Assembly: GCA_017539265.1 (NCBI GenBank)
Contig: JAFYHG010000008.1
Span: 1-64,000 of the forward strand
Source: Alphaproteobacteria bacterium
Lineage (GTDB): Bacteria; Pseudomonadota; Alphaproteobacteria; CAAHEQ01; UBA3637
Direction: 5' to 3'
Length of the DNA stretch: 64,000 nt
Shown piece by piece: positions 8,957 through 17,941 of this stretch (positions are counted from its first letter, which is position 1; each line of letters opens with the position of its first letter). The position numbers and the translations under genes are program-made. Under the pieces are notes generated by a model. That model did no database searches. It saw only the letters and a list, made by a program, of their open reading frames with translations, and had not been told where the DNA came from.

Positions 8957-10804
8957 TTATTTTCGTTTCAGATATCCGATAACCGCCGTTACCGCCGCGG
9001 GGGTCATCCCCACCATTCGCATCATAGCCCCAATATTCGCCGGCCGTGTTTCATTTAGACGCTCCATAATTTCATTCGACAATCCCCCAATTTTCCGAAA
9101 ATCCGTATCAAAGGGAATTTTTAAGGCTTCATCTTTTCTAAACGAGTCAATATCCGATTGTTGCCGCGCCAAATATCCGCTATATCGCCCCTCAATTTCC
9201 AACTGCTCTGCCACATCGGGAGTAATCGTTCCAAATTCCGGAAAAGCCTTTACTATGGTTTCCCAATCCACATCCTGATATGCCAACAGGTCAAAGGGAC
9301 TGCGTTTCACACCATCCGCATTCACGACAAATCCCTTCTCACGTAATTCCTTGGATGTATATGTTTTGGCTTTAATTTGCGCGCGTGTCCATTCAAGGGC
9401 TTCTTTTTTGGCTTTAAATGCCTTTGCTCTTTCTGCCCCGACACAACCGATATCAATGCCTTTTTGTGTCAGGCGTAAATCCGCATTATCCGCACGCATC
9501 GTCAAGCGATATTCTGCCCGCGACGTAAATAAACGATAAGGTTCATCCACCCCAAAAGTCGTAATATCATCAATCATCACGCCGATATAACTGTCCGCCC
9601 GATCCAGAATAAATTCTTTTCCGGTTTTTCCGGCTTTTAAGGCCGCATTTATACCGGCCATCAAGCCCTGCCCCGCGGCTTCTTCATATCCCGTTGTACC
9701 GTTAATTTGCCCCGCCAAGAACAGTCCCGGCACTTTTTTCGTCTCCAAAGTCGGCTTTAACTCCCGTGGATCAACATAGTCATATTCAATCGCATACGCA
9801 TACCTTAAAATTTTCGCATGCTCTAGCCCCGGAATGGAATGGATAAAGGCCTCTTGCACATCTTTGGGGACACTTGTGGAAATACCGTTGGGATAGATAC
9901 TGTTTCCGGTTCGTGATTCGGGCTCTAAAAACACGTGATGGCTATCCCGCCCCGCAAACCGGATCAACTTTGTTTCAATACTCGGGCAATAGCGCGGCCC
10001 CGTGGACGTAATTTGCCCATCAAACAAAGGCGCCCGATCCAAATTATCCAAAATAATCTTATGCGTTTCGGGTGTCGTATGCGTAATATAGCACGGCATT
10101 TGATCCGGCTTAAAATCCTTTGTTAAAAATGAAAAAGCTTTGGGCGGATTATCCCCGTCCTGGCGCACACATTTCGACCAATCAATAGTATCTTTATCAA
10201 GCCTTGCGGGCGTTCCGGTCTTCAAACGCCCCATCTTCAGCCCCAGTTTTTTAAGGGCCGGTGTCAGGCTCAAACTCGGCTCTTCCCCCCACCGACCGCC
10301 GGCCGTTTGCTCTGCCCCGACGTGCAGGACTCCGTTTAAAAAAGTTCCCGTTGTTAAAATAACCGCCGCCGCATAAATCTGCCCGCCGCCGGCCACAACA
10401 CCCACAACCTGATTATCTTCAACAATTAGGTCATCCCCTGATGCTTCTATAATCGAAAGGTTCGGATAGGCAAGCAAAATTTCCTGCATTCTTTGGCGAT
10501 ACAGGGGCTTATCTGCCTGAGCCCGCGGTCCCTGGACCGCAGGACCTTTACTGGCGTTCAACATTCGAAATTGAATACCTGTTTCGTCAATCACACGCCC
10601 CATCAGGCCGTCCAATGCATCCACTTCACGCACCACCGTTCCCTTGGCCAGGCCCCCGATAGCGGGATTACAGGACATATCCGCAATGGTATTGATATGC
10701 AACGTCACCAGGGCCGTCTGGGCCCCCATACGCGCTGCGGCCGCCGCGGCCTCACAGCCCGCATGTCCTCCGCCCACAACAATGACATCATAATTTTGAA
10801 CCAT
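8957..10804 (-). CDS. mnmG: tRNA uridine 5-carboxymethylaminomethyl modification enzyme MnmG (GidA)
   Basis: A 615-aa FAD protein. With MnmE it forms the complex that makes 5-carboxymethylaminomethyl-uridine at the wobble position of tRNAs. The N-terminus carries the FAD dinucleotide-binding motif [12 protein letters not shown]. Further on are [17 protein letters not shown] and a Cys in R-Y-C-P-S-I-E, all MnmG hallmarks. The C-terminal helical MnmE-binding region ends GYLKRK. Length is normal. It has its own promoter at 10832-10860, and mnmE is two genes upstream on the same strand. Confidence 0.97.
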   Translation of the reverse strand: MVQNYDVIVVGGGHAGCEAAAAAARMGAQTALVTLHINTIADMSCNPAIGGLAKGTVVREVDALDGLMGRVIDETGIQFRMLNASKGPAVQGPRAQADKPLYRQRMQEILLAYPNLSIIEASGDDLIVEDNQVVGVVAGGGQIYAAAVILTTGTFLNGVLHVGAEQTAGGRWGEEPSLSLTPALKKLGLKMGRLKTGTPARLDKDTIDWSKCVRQDGDNPPKAFSFLTKDFKPDQMPCYITHTTPETHKIILDNLDRAPLFDGQITSTGPRYCPSIETKLIRFAGRDSHHVFLEPESRTGNSIYPNGISTSVPKDVQEAFIHSIPGLEHAKILRYAYAIEYDYVDPRELKPTLETKKVPGLFLAGQINGTTGYEEAAGQGLMAGINAALKAGKTGKEFILDRADSYIGVMIDDITTFGVDEPYRLFTSRAEYRLTMRADNADLRLTQKGIDIGCVGAERAKAFKAKKEALEWTRAQIKAKTYTSKELREKGFVVNADGVKRSPFDLLAYQDVDWETIVKAFPEFGTITPDVAEQLEIEGRYSGYLARQQSDIDSFRKDEALKIPFDTDFRKIGGLSNEIMERLNETRPANIGAMMRMVGMTPAAVTAVIGYLKRK

Positions 10805-10831
10805 CTGGCTATCCTTTAAAATTAGCGCTTA

Positions 10832-10860
10832 TTATACACAATTTTCTCTAAAAAATCAAG
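10832..10860 (-). promoter_or_regulatory. Promoter of mnmG
   Basis: On the minus strand TTGATT (10860-10855) and TATAAT (10837-10832) are exactly 17 nt apart. They lie in the 58-nt gap between the histidine phosphatase stop and the mnmG start. Confidence 0.7.
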
Positions 10861-10862
10861 AA

Positions 10863-11402
10863 CTATTCCATCGGGATCAATGTCGTATTGGGGATCCATA
10901 AATCTCGATAGGTTGGTGCAAATAAATTATAATCAAACCCATCCGGATATTTTAAATAATAGGAAATAATCTTAAATAGTCCCGAATGTGTAATAATCAA
11001 TGTATCGGGTTCTTTCGGAGTATCCCGCATAAAGGCGGCCACACGTTCATATGCTTCTTTTAATCCCTCGGCTTTTAGTTTTCGGGGTTCTTCCCCCAAT
11101 GCCTGCCAAACCGCCGGTGTCAAGTTGCTTAAGGCTTGCCCCTCCAAATCACCCAAATCAAATTCGCATAGCCTCTCATCCGTTTCAATCGGCAATCCGA
11201 TATTTTGGTTTAGGATTTCCGCCGTTTGCTGTGCCCGTTTCAGGGGGGAAGAAATAATTCGGCTCCATTTCTTTTTCCCGATTTCCGTGGCGGCCGATTT
11301 AGCCTCAAAAATCCCCGTTTCATTTAAGGAAATATCGGTAATTCCCTGAATTTTTTTCTGCAAATTCCAATCTGTCTGTCCGTGCCGAATAAAGTAAAGC
11401 AT
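10863..11402 (-). CDS. Histidine phosphatase family protein (phosphoglycerate mutase-like)
   Basis: A 179-aa protein of the RHG histidine phosphatase superfamily. The catalytic phospho-His motif is at the N-terminus (FIRHGQTDWN). The second conserved His is in ITHSG near residue 140, and the SSPLKRAQQTAEI segment is typical. The substrate is not clear; relatives include CobC-like and broad-specificity phosphatases. The ATG starts 1 nt after the repaired mnmE stop codon, and its RBS lies inside the mnmE end, so the two are probably translated together. Confidence 0.85.
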   Translation of the reverse strand: MLYFIRHGQTDWNLQKKIQGITDISLNETGIFEAKSAATEIGKKKWSRIISSPLKRAQQTAEILNQNIGLPIETDERLCEFDLGDLEGQALSNLTPAVWQALGEEPRKLKAEGLKEAYERVAAFMRDTPKEPDTLIITHSGLFKIISYYLKYPDGFDYNLFAPTYRDLWIPNTTLIPME

Positions 11403-11403
11403 T

Positions 11404-12716
11404 TTATTTCCCGATACAAAAATCCCGAAAGATAACGTCCAATAAATCTTCGGCCTCTATTCGCCCCGTAATACGCCCCAGTGCCCGCGCGGCCAAGCGT
11501 AATCCTCGGCCTTTAACTCCAATTCCCGCACCCCCAGGGCATGATTTAAATTTCGCACACATTCCTTTAGGGCCACCCGATATCTCTCCCGCGTAATCAG
11601 GCCTTTTGTCCCTGCAAAATCGCGCTCTATAATAGCCTTAATATGCGCCCACAATTCCGAAATTCCCGCACCCGTCTTGGCGCTTACCGATAAATCCCCG
11701 CAGGCACCCGTTAAGTCGGCTTTATTCCAAACGGTTAACACAGTTTTGTTTTTTAATGCTTCCGGTAACTGATCCCCCTTGGGGGCTTTTTGACTATCCT
11801 GAATAAATAGGATTAAATCCGCCTCGGCCGCCTTTTTAACCGCCCGCTTAATTCCCTCGGATTCAATTTCTTCCACACTTTCCCTCAGGCCCGCCGTATC
11901 GGCCAAAATAACGGGAAAACCGTCCACATCCAAATGTGCTTCCACCACATCCCGCGTTGTGCCGGCCGTTTGAGATACAATTGCCACTTCCTTTTGCGTC
12001 AATGCGTTAATTAGACTGCTTTTCCCGACATTCGGCGCCCCGATTAAAGCAATTTGAAATCCTTCCCGCAATCTTTCACCGGCGCGATTATCGTCCAGAT
12101 GCGCCTGTATTTTTTGAATTAAGGCCCCGATATCCGTATCAATGCCCGCCAATCTTTCCGGCGGAATTTCTTCTTCGGGGAAGTCAATAAAGGCCTCCAG
12201 ATACGCCATATGATGTGTTAAATCCTGCCGCCATCCGTCATAAAGCCGGCCCAAATTTCCCTGCATTTGTAAAAGCGCTTGCCCGCGTTGGCGTTCCGTT
12301 TCCGCGTTAATCAGATCCAATAATCCTTCCGCTTCCGTCAGGTCCATTTTCCCGTTAATAACCGCACGCCTTGAAAATTCGCCTCGCTCGGCCGGCCGAC
12401 AACCGGCTTGACAGCCCAATACTTCTAGCACAGAAGCAATTACCGCGCGCCCGCCGTGGATTTGAAATTCGGCCACATCTTCGCCCGTAAAACTGTTCGG
12501 TGCCGGAAAATAGAGGACTAAAGCCTGATCCAACACTTCTTCCCCTCGATAAAGCGGCCTAAAATAGGCATATCTGGCTTTAGGATTTTCCAAATGCGCA
12601 ATGGCTTTTAATACATCTAAAACCCGATTTCCCGATACGCGAATAACGGCAACGCCCCCCTTCCCAAGGCCGCTGGATAAAGCATAAATCGTATCCGCCA
12701 AATTATACTCTTCCAT
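11404..12716 (-). CDS. mnmE: tRNA modification GTPase MnmE, frameshifted near the C-terminus
   Basis: MnmE is the GTPase partner of MnmG in wobble-uridine modification. Visible parts are the N-terminal tetrahydrofolate-binding domain and the G domain, with [29 protein letters not shown] and SAKTG. As written, the frame runs from 12716 into stop at 11457 (419 aa) and ends in unrelated sequence after LELKAED. One missing base in the T run near 11501-11503 explains this. In the next frame the sequence reads [14 protein letters not shown], then [15 protein letters not shown], the exact MnmE end with its essential Cys, stopping at 11404-11406. The repaired protein is 437 aa, the usual length. It is either a sequencing error or a very fresh mutation. 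Confidence 0.93.
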
Positions 12717-12719
12717 TTC

Positions 12720-13355
12720 TTAAATCCCTTTTAAAACCTTTACAAATTCAGCTCGCAACAAATCCAAGTTCATTTTTTTATCGGCACTTGTCACCAAAAC
12801 ATCGGGATAACAGGCCACATGCTTTGCCCCCAATGTTTGCACAATCTTTAACATTTTTTGTGCTTCAACGGGGGATACTTTATCCGCTTTTGTTAAGATA
12901 ATTTGATAACTGACCGCCGCTTTATCCAGCATTTTCATAATGTTTTCATCAACCGTTTTTATGCCGTGGCGAATATCAATCAATAAAAATACGCGCCGCA
13001 GTTGCTGCCGCCCCCGTAAATAATCATGGATTAAGCGTGTCCAAACCTGCACTTTATCTTCCGGCGCTTTGGCAAACCCATACCCCGGCAAATCCACAAT
13101 AAAAAAGCGCCCTTTTTGTTCAAAAAAATTCACTTCTTGCGTCCGCCCCGGCGTATTGGAAGCCCGCGCCAATTTCGGACACCCCGTCACCGCGTTAATC
13201 AGGCTGCTCTTCCCGACATTAGACCGCCCCGCGAAAGCAAATTCCGGCAACCGTTTTTGCGGTAATTGATCTGCATCCACAACACCCAAAACAAATTCGG
13301 GCTTTTCCGAAAACAGATTCTGTCCCTCTTCCAACAGTTGCTTACCCGCTTCCAT
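12720..13355 (-). CDS. engB: Ribosome biogenesis GTP-binding protein EngB (YihA/YsxC)
   Basis: A 211-aa GTPase of the EngB family, which helps late assembly of the large ribosomal subunit. It shows [16 protein letters not shown] (G1), TPGRTQEVNFF (G2), DLPGYGFAKA (G3, the family-specific form) and T-K-A-D-K (G4). It follows yidC directly (stop and start adjacent at 13355/13356) and precedes mnmE by 3 nt. This is the familiar rpmH-rnpA-yidD-yidC-engB order. Confidence 0.96.
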   Translation of the reverse strand: MEAGKQLLEEGQNLFSEKPEFVLGVVDADQLPQKRLPEFAFAGRSNVGKSSLINAVTGCPKLARASNTPGRTQEVNFFEQKGRFFIVDLPGYGFAKAPEDKVQVWTRLIHDYLRGRQQLRRVFLLIDIRHGIKTVDENIMKMLDKAAVSYQIILTKADKVSPVEAQKMLKIVQTLGAKHVACYPDVLVTSADKKMNLDLLRAEFVKVLKGI

Positions 13356-14999
13356 TTACGCCCCAACTTTTTTCATGATATATTTTTGTTGGGCGATGGA
13401 CAAAATATTACTCCATGTCCAGTAAATCACAAGACCCGATGCAAAATTCCCCAACATAAAGGTAAAAATAATCGGCATCATATTCATCATTAATTTTTGA
13501 TCTTTATTGGTCGCCGCCGACGGGCTCAAGCGTTGCTGAATTACCATGGTCAATCCCATAATCAATGGCCATACCCCAATATTTAGGAATGATGGTATCG
13601 GCCACGGCAAATACCCAAACGCCGTAAAAACAGACGACGGATCCGGTTGTGATAAATCGGTAATCCATCCAAAGAACGGAGCCTGCCGCATTAAAATAGA
13701 AACCGACAATACTTTATACAAGGCAAAAAACACCGGAATCTGTATCAACATCGGCAAACATCCCGACGCCGGCGTTACTTTTTCCCGTTTATACAAGTTC
13801 ATCATTTCAATCTGTAATTGCTGTTTATTATCCTTAAACCGTTCTTTAAGGGCTTCCATTTTCGGCTGCACTTTTTTCATCTTTGCCATACTTTCATATG
13901 ATTTCGTTGCAATCGGCAACATGGCCAGCCGTATCAAAGTTGCAAAAACCAAAATCACAATTCCCATATTTCCGATCAGGTTATACAGCCATCCCAAGAA
14001 ATACAAAAACGGCTTCGTCAGAAAATAATACCATCCGAAATCAATCGACAAATCAAAGCGTGGAATACCCTCTTCCTCATACGAATTGATTAACTTTAAT
14101 TCCTTGGCACCCGCAAATAGTTTTGTTGTTCGGGTTAAACTCGCCCCCGCGGCAATATCGGCATCTGTTTTAAAGGATGATTGATAAAATTCCCCATCGC
14201 GTTCAAACCGCATTTGTGAAACGGCACTTTGATCCGGCACAAAAATCGCTTGCCAATATTTATCCGTTTGCCCGATCCATCCGCCTTTATTTTCGATTAC
14301 AAAAGATTTTTCTGCCGTGATTTCCATATACCGGCTTTCTTTTTCTTTGCTATCAAACAAGCCTAAAAAGCCTTCATGCACGGTCGAACGACTATCGGGA
14401 ACGGTTTCCGTATTTCGGACAACACGTCCCACCAAACTCGCTTTCAGGGGCGCTGTCGACTTATTGATAACTTTATCTGTAAAAGTCATCAAATAGGCAT
14501 TATCCAATGAAATTGTCCGTTCAATTTTTGCTGCCTCATTTTCCCAAGTTAAAACAATCGGTGTTTCCGGCGAAAGAACGGTTCCGCTCACTTGCGGCGC
14601 CCGTGTTGTATCCGGTAAAGAGGCTCCTTCCCAATTCAAACTTGTATAAAAATCTTTCGTCAAGAGCGAAACCGCCGGACTATCCGCTTCCGTCGTTTCC
14701 CGATATTGTGTTAAATTAAGCGCACTAATTCTCGTTCCGTCCGATGTCAAAGCTCCCGATACAAAACTGTTTTCAATCGGCAATTGCACACCCACTGCCG
14801 GTTGAATAATCGCCTCTGTCTTTTCGGCTTCCGCCTGCACAGGCTCCGATACGGCCACTACTTCTTCCGTTGTCGTTAAAGGCACATTAACCGTTTCGGT
14901 TTTCTTCTCCATGAAAAAACGCGGCACCATAAATATCGCCAGTATTAGGACCAGCATAATCACCATATTTCTTTGGTTTTCTTTTTCTTCTTTAAGCAT
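13356..14999 (-). CDS. yidC: Membrane protein insertase YidC
   Basis: A 547-aa inner-membrane insertase and chaperone for Sec-dependent and independent proteins. It has one N-terminal membrane helix ([18 protein letters not shown]), a large periplasmic beta domain (about residues 60-330) and a C-terminal five-helix core. The core includes [11 protein letters not shown] with the groove Arg, the cytoplasmic hairpin [14 protein letters not shown], and [19 protein letters not shown] start at 14999 rather than the longer frame at 15038 because AAGGA lies 9 nt upstream and the protein then begins [10 protein letters not shown]. The start overlaps the end of yidD by 8 nt. Confidence 0.95.
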   Translation of the reverse strand: MLKEEKENQRNMVIMLVLILAIFMVPRFFMEKKTETVNVPLTTTEEVVAVSEPVQAEAEKTEAIIQPAVGVQLPIENSFVSGALTSDGTRISALNLTQYRETTEADSPAVSLLTKDFYTSLNWEGASLPDTTRAPQVSGTVLSPETPIVLTWENEAAKIERTISLDNAYLMTFTDKVINKSTAPLKASLVGRVVRNTETVPDSRSTVHEGFLGLFDSKEKESRYMEITAEKSFVIENKGGWIGQTDKYWQAIFVPDQSAVSQMRFERDGEFYQSSFKTDADIAAGASLTRTTKLFAGAKELKLINSYEEEGIPRFDLSIDFGWYYFLTKPFLYFLGWLYNLIGNMGIVILVFATLIRLAMLPIATKSYESMAKMKKVQPKMEALKERFKDNKQQLQIEMMNLYKREKVTPASGCLPMLIQIPVFFALYKVLSVSILMRQAPFFGWITDLSQPDPSSVFTAFGYLPWPIPSFLNIGVWPLIMGLTMVIQQRLSPSAATNKDQKLMMNMMPIIFTFMLGNFASGLVIYWTWSNILSIAQQKYIMKKVGA

Positions 15000-15231
15000 T
15001 CTTTTTTTCCTTTCTTTTCGGCGGCGGTACAGGATCATACCCTGATCCGCCCCATGGATGACATCTTAAGATTCGTTTGGCTGTCAACATAGCACCTTTT
15101 ACCGTTCCATGCAACAAAAAAGCTTCACGCGCATAGGCCGAACATGTCGGATAGAACCGACAGCACGGTTTTTTCATCGGTGATAAACAGATTTGATAGA
15201 CGCGCACAAAGAACCGACAAATATGCCTCAT
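14992..15231 (-). CDS. yidD: Membrane protein insertion efficiency factor YidD
   Basis: A 79-aa YidD protein, which is thought to help YidC-mediated insertion at the inner membrane. It carries the family signature: [20 protein letters not shown], then YAREAF and [13 protein letters not shown], with all three conserved Cys of the CCRFxPTCS motif. It overlaps rnpA by an ATGA junction (15228-15231) and yidC by 8 nt, so the three are translationally coupled. Confidence 0.96.
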   Translation of the reverse strand: MRHICRFFVRVYQICLSPMKKPCCRFYPTCSAYAREAFLLHGTVKGAMLTAKRILRCHPWGGSGYDPVPPPKRKEKKNA

Positions 15232-15584
15232 TTCTCCCGTCCTTCCGCGTAATGACGTTTGATTTCATTTAGGGCAAAAATCAGGTCCGTTTTTAATTTA
15301 TCATAGGGCCTGTCCTTGGTGGATAACCTGCCGATAAGGACCAAATCAAAGCCTGCCATTTCATCCATTTTCGGGCAAGTTCTCACCAATTCCCTCAATC
15401 TCCGGCGCGTGCGATTACGCACAACGGCACACCCTATTTTTTTTGTTACGGTAAATCCGGTTCGAACACTATCCGTTCCATTTGGCAGAGCTTGCACAAT
15501 AATGCTTCCCGAAACAATTTTAAAACCGTTTTCGGCTACATTTAGAAACATTTTGCGCTTTTTCATTCGAACTTGTCGAACCAT
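15228..15584 (-). CDS. rnpA: Ribonuclease P protein component
   Basis: The 118-aa basic protein subunit of RNase P, which matures tRNA 5' ends. The signature [15 protein letters not shown] is at about residues 64-78, after [11 protein letters not shown] start at 15584 rather than at 15611 because GGAAAGGAAT stands just before this ATG. The gap to rpmH holds a hairpin followed by six T on this strand, so rnpA probably depends on partial readthrough of it. Confidence 0.93.
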   Translation of the reverse strand: MVRQVRMKKRKMFLNVAENGFKIVSGSIIVQALPNGTDSVRTGFTVTKKIGCAVVRNRTRRRLRELVRTCPKMDEMAGFDLVLIGRLSTKDRPYDKLKTDLIFALNEIKRHYAEGREK

Positions 15585-15600
15585 TTTATTCCTTTCCAAC

Positions 15601-15628
15601 AAAAAAGACACCGAAAGTAGACGGTGTC
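15601..15628 (-). terminator. Intrinsic terminator or attenuator between rpmH and rnpA
   Basis: On the minus strand GACACCG (15628-15622) and CGGTGTC (15613-15607) form a 7-bp stem with an 8-nt loop. Six T follow (15606-15601). The rnpA RBS begins within 10 nt, so this is likely a partial terminator that lowers rnpA relative to rpmH. Confidence 0.75.
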
Positions 15629-15657
15629 CGTTTGTTCATTATCATGCATTCGCAAAA

Positions 15658-15792
15658 TTAAGCGCTGACAACCTTGCGTCCTTTACGCCGGCGCGCATTA
15701 ATTACCAAGCGACCGCCTTGGGTAGCCATACGGGCACGAAAACCATGGCGCCGTGTACGAACGATTTTACTGGGTTGATAGGTGCGTTTCAT
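15658..15792 (-). CDS. rpmH: 50S ribosomal protein L34
   Basis: A 44-aa protein starting [20 protein letters not shown] and ending GRKVVSA. It has the standard L34 features R-R-H-G-F-R-A-R-M and R-R-R-K-G-R. L34 is a small component of the large ribosomal subunit. It is first in the run rpmH-rnpA-yidD-yidC-engB-mnmE, with GGAGAAATACG before the ATG and a strong promoter at 15829-15857. No dnaA lies upstream, unlike in many bacteria. Confidence 0.97.
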   Translation of the reverse strand: MKRTYQPSKIVRTRRHGFRARMATQGGRLVINARRRKGRKVVSA

Positions 15793-15828
15793 CGTATTTC
15801 TCCTTTATTACAAAAATCAGTATGAGTG

Positions 15829-15857
15829 CTTATACACTATTTTTTTTCAAAAGTCAA
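15829..15857 (-). promoter_or_regulatory. Promoter of rpmH
   Basis: On the minus strand TTGACT (15857-15852) and TATAAG (15834-15829) are 17 nt apart, about 37 nt upstream of the L34 start. Confidence 0.7.
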
Positions 15858-15891
15858 GCAAAAAGCATATCAAAATCATATTTTCTGATTT

Positions 15892-16107
15892 TTAGCAACA
15901 ATAAGGTTCACCCGTCGTAGCATTTGTGCAACTTTTGGTCTTTGGGCTGCATTGTTTGGCCGCCTGTGCTGAATTCCACGACAAACCATTACCGGCTTTC
16001 ACCTGCTTACCTTTGGGTGAAACAGACGTATTAATCCGCCCCGACAATAACGAGAAAAACAACGAAAAAAACAAAAATACAAAAAATCTTTTAATCTTTC
16101 TGGCCAT
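15892..16107 (-). CDS. Small secreted Cys-containing protein, unknown
   Basis: A 71-aa protein. Residues 1 to about 22 are a basic start followed by a hydrophobic run (FFVFLFFSLFFSLLSG), a signal peptide or membrane anchor. The rest is short and carries four Cys, including the final C-C (KQCSPKTKSC, EPYCC). AAGGAGATTTTAAA precedes the ATG, so it is surely translated. It lies about 70 nt downstream of the prepilin-like Cys-rich gene on the same strand and may belong with it. I know no family for it. Confidence 0.7.
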   Translation of the reverse strand: MARKIKRFFVFLFFSLFFSLLSGRINTSVSPKGKQVKAGNGLSWNSAQAAKQCSPKTKSCTNATTGEPYCC

Positions 16108-16176
16108 TTTAAAATCTCCTTATCTTAAAGACAAAATCAAACAAATGATAAATACTTTTTTGAATTACAGCTGCCA

Positions 16177-17844
16177 TTACACATTCCCCCCACTGCTTCT
16201 GCTTGATGAAGAACTGCTGCTCGAGGAACTACTCGAAGAAATCGACCGACTATTGTTTGATCTGCTGTTCGAAACACTACTGCTGCGAGAAATACTGCTA
16301 TTTCGGGAAGTGCTACTACTACGAGAAACACTGCTGTTTTGGGAACTGCTTCTACTTTGTGAAGCATTACTGCTCGACTTTGATGGGTCTGCATCATCAT
16401 CATCTTCGCAACCGCACTCACAATCTTCTGGGCAACAATTATCATCATTCGGGCAACATCCGTCTTCCATTTCTTCCGGGCAACACCCCGGCGGTTCAGG
16501 CTTACATGAGCCGTCCTCACAGCACCCGTTCGGACATTCTGCAACACAACAATCTTTACTGTCGATACATGTTCCCGAGCAACATTTTTTCTTATATACT
16601 TGTTGTTCTGTCTCCGAATATGTTACAATCGTTATATCTTCGTCACAAGGAATAGAAACTCTATTCCTCTTACCTTCTTCCGTACAGTGAACGGCTGTGT
16701 CTCCATCACAATAAGCGTGCCCGCCATAAGGCGATGGTTTTAATGACTCCCGCACTTTGCATAATCCATCCACACATTCCATACATTCCGCGTCGGCATC
16801 TTCAAAAAAGCCCAAAACACCACCGACGCAATCGGCCGCAGTCTCACAACTTCTTTTCTTACATTCATCTCCATCTTGCAGGGGCTTATCCGGCGGACAT
16901 TCACAATTACAATTCGTATGGTTTAAAGTTTGCTCCGGCCCGCAACTTCGCAAACATTTACATTCCGCATTAATACATTCTTGTTGGTATTGTAGACAAC
17001 TAGCATCAACACGTGTAGATTTACGTTCACCCTCCCCAACGCAATGAACTACATTATTACCCAAACAAAATTTCTCCCCGCCTTCATGCCCTTTACAATC
17101 GTCCCAGGGTACAGTAACCGTTCCATCCGGATTTTGTATGATTTGATGGTTTTCAATATCTCCACATGGGGCACCCCATGGCGGACAGACACTACCATCC
17201 GGATTGACTACTGTTTCTATGGTTACCGTGTGCCCCTCCGCAGCGCAAGCACTCTTTATCAATAAATCATTCCAAGACGAATCTATTTTTCCACTTACAA
17301 CTTCTTTATCATCTACATATATTTTCGCGGGAAAAGGTAATTTTATTTTTAACAATTCATTTAAAAGGTCATCAGAAACATCATAAAGTGTATATGAATA
17401 GTACTCCTTCGTTTCCCCTTCATATGTATATATATCACTTATTTCCACACCATATTTGCTCAAAACGCTTCTGTCACATTCGGAAGTATTTGCCTCTAAT
17501 CCCATTAATGTTTGGCCCGAGACAATAGTTGAACAAACATTCATTTCATGAACCAACTGATTGACTTCATGTTTTGTTAAAGCTCTTTGATAACCCCATA
17601 GGGCCCCTATCGTCAACACACCGATTACCGCAAGAACCCCTAATATTTCAACCATACCGCGACCGGATTGAATAGTACGGTCATTCTGAGGGTATAAAAT
17701 GTCTGAAGAATCTGTTGAATGTATTCCAAAAGATCTTTCACTACATTCAGGGTGATCGCTTAATTTTGTCCTTTTTCCAAATTTCAACAATCCCAAACCC
17801 CGAACAATTCGGTCCTTAATTCCTTCTATAATTCCTTGTTTCAT
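16177..17844 (-). CDS. Prepilin-like protein with Cys-rich body and poly-Ser tail
   Basis: A 555-aa protein. Residues 61-95 look like a type IV (pseudo)pilin N-terminus: S-G then R-G-M-V-E, with Glu at +5 after the predicted peptidase cut, followed by the hydrophobic helix ILGVLAVIGVLTIGALWGY. The leader before the cut is about 61 residues, far longer than usual, and includes a possible inserted repeat (17677-17757). Residues about 95-210 resemble a pilin globular part. Residues about 215-470 are very rich in Cys (C-C and C-x-C pairs, EGF- or knottin-like spacing). The last about 80 residues are nearly all Ser with Arg and Asn. ATAAGGGGAACC precedes the ATG. It probably crosses the inner membrane and is exposed outside. 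Its role is unknown. Confidence 0.75.
   Translation of the reverse strand: MKQGIIEGIKDRIVRGLGLLKFGKRTKLSDHPECSERSFGIHSTDSSDILYPQNDRTIQSGRGMVEILGVLAVIGVLTIGALWGYQRALTKHEVNQLVHEMNVCSTIVSGQTLMGLEANTSECDRSVLSKYGVEISDIYTYEGETKEYYSYTLYDVSDDLLNELLKIKLPFPAKIYVDDKEVVSGKIDSSWNDLLIKSACAAEGHTVTIETVVNPDGSVCPPWGAPCGDIENHQIIQNPDGTVTVPWDDCKGHEGGEKFCLGNNVVHCVGEGERKSTRVDASCLQYQQECINAECKCLRSCGPEQTLNHTNCNCECPPDKPLQDGDECKKRSCETAADCVGGVLGFFEDADAECMECVDGLCKVRESLKPSPYGGHAYCDGDTAVHCTEEGKRNRVSIPCDEDITIVTYSETEQQVYKKKCCSGTCIDSKDCCVAECPNGCCEDGSCKPEPPGCCPEEMEDGCCPNDDNCCPEDCECGCEDDDDADPSKSSSNASQSRSSSQNSSVSRSSSTSRNSSISRSSSVSNSRSNNSRSISSSSSSSSSSSSSRSSGGNV
17677..17757 (-). repeat. Possible in-frame copy of a dispersed palindromic repeat
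   Basis: The leader of the prepilin-like protein contains H-P-E-C-S-E-R-S-F followed by S-S-D-I-L-Y-P-Q-N-D-R. This is the kind of peptide encoded by short dispersed repeats in many proteobacteria (CHPERSEGS...QNDR form). A related string, PSETKKF...PQNDK, is encoded in non-genic DNA at 32048-32124. The nucleotide ends include CATTCTGAGG and CATTCAGGGTGA. Confidence 0.45.
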
Positions 17845-17881
17845 ATTCGGTTCCCCTTATATTAGGCGCATAAAACTACGC

Positions 17882-17903
17882 TATGATAACATTATCTATC
17901 ATA
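17882..17903. promoter_or_regulatory. Inverted repeat upstream of the prepilin-like gene
   Basis: TATGATA (17882-17888) and TATCATA (17897-17903) form a perfect 7-nt inverted repeat with an 8-nt spacer, about 40 nt upstream of the ATG in AT-rich DNA where the promoter should lie. It may be an operator; no regulator is identified. Confidence 0.3.
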
Positions 17904-17941
17904 TAAATTCAATAAATGCAAGGTGTTTCCTTAAATATAAA

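Noticed and set aside
16177-16420. Poly-Ser tail as a phase-variable simple repeat
   Set aside because: The Ser codons are mixed (AGC, AGT, TCG, TCA) with no uniform short unit, so slippage is not expected to be frequent.
16203-16690. Plus-strand frames full of Leu/Cys or Tyr across the poly-Ser tail
   Set aside because: They are the complement of the Ser and Cys codons of the prepilin-like gene.
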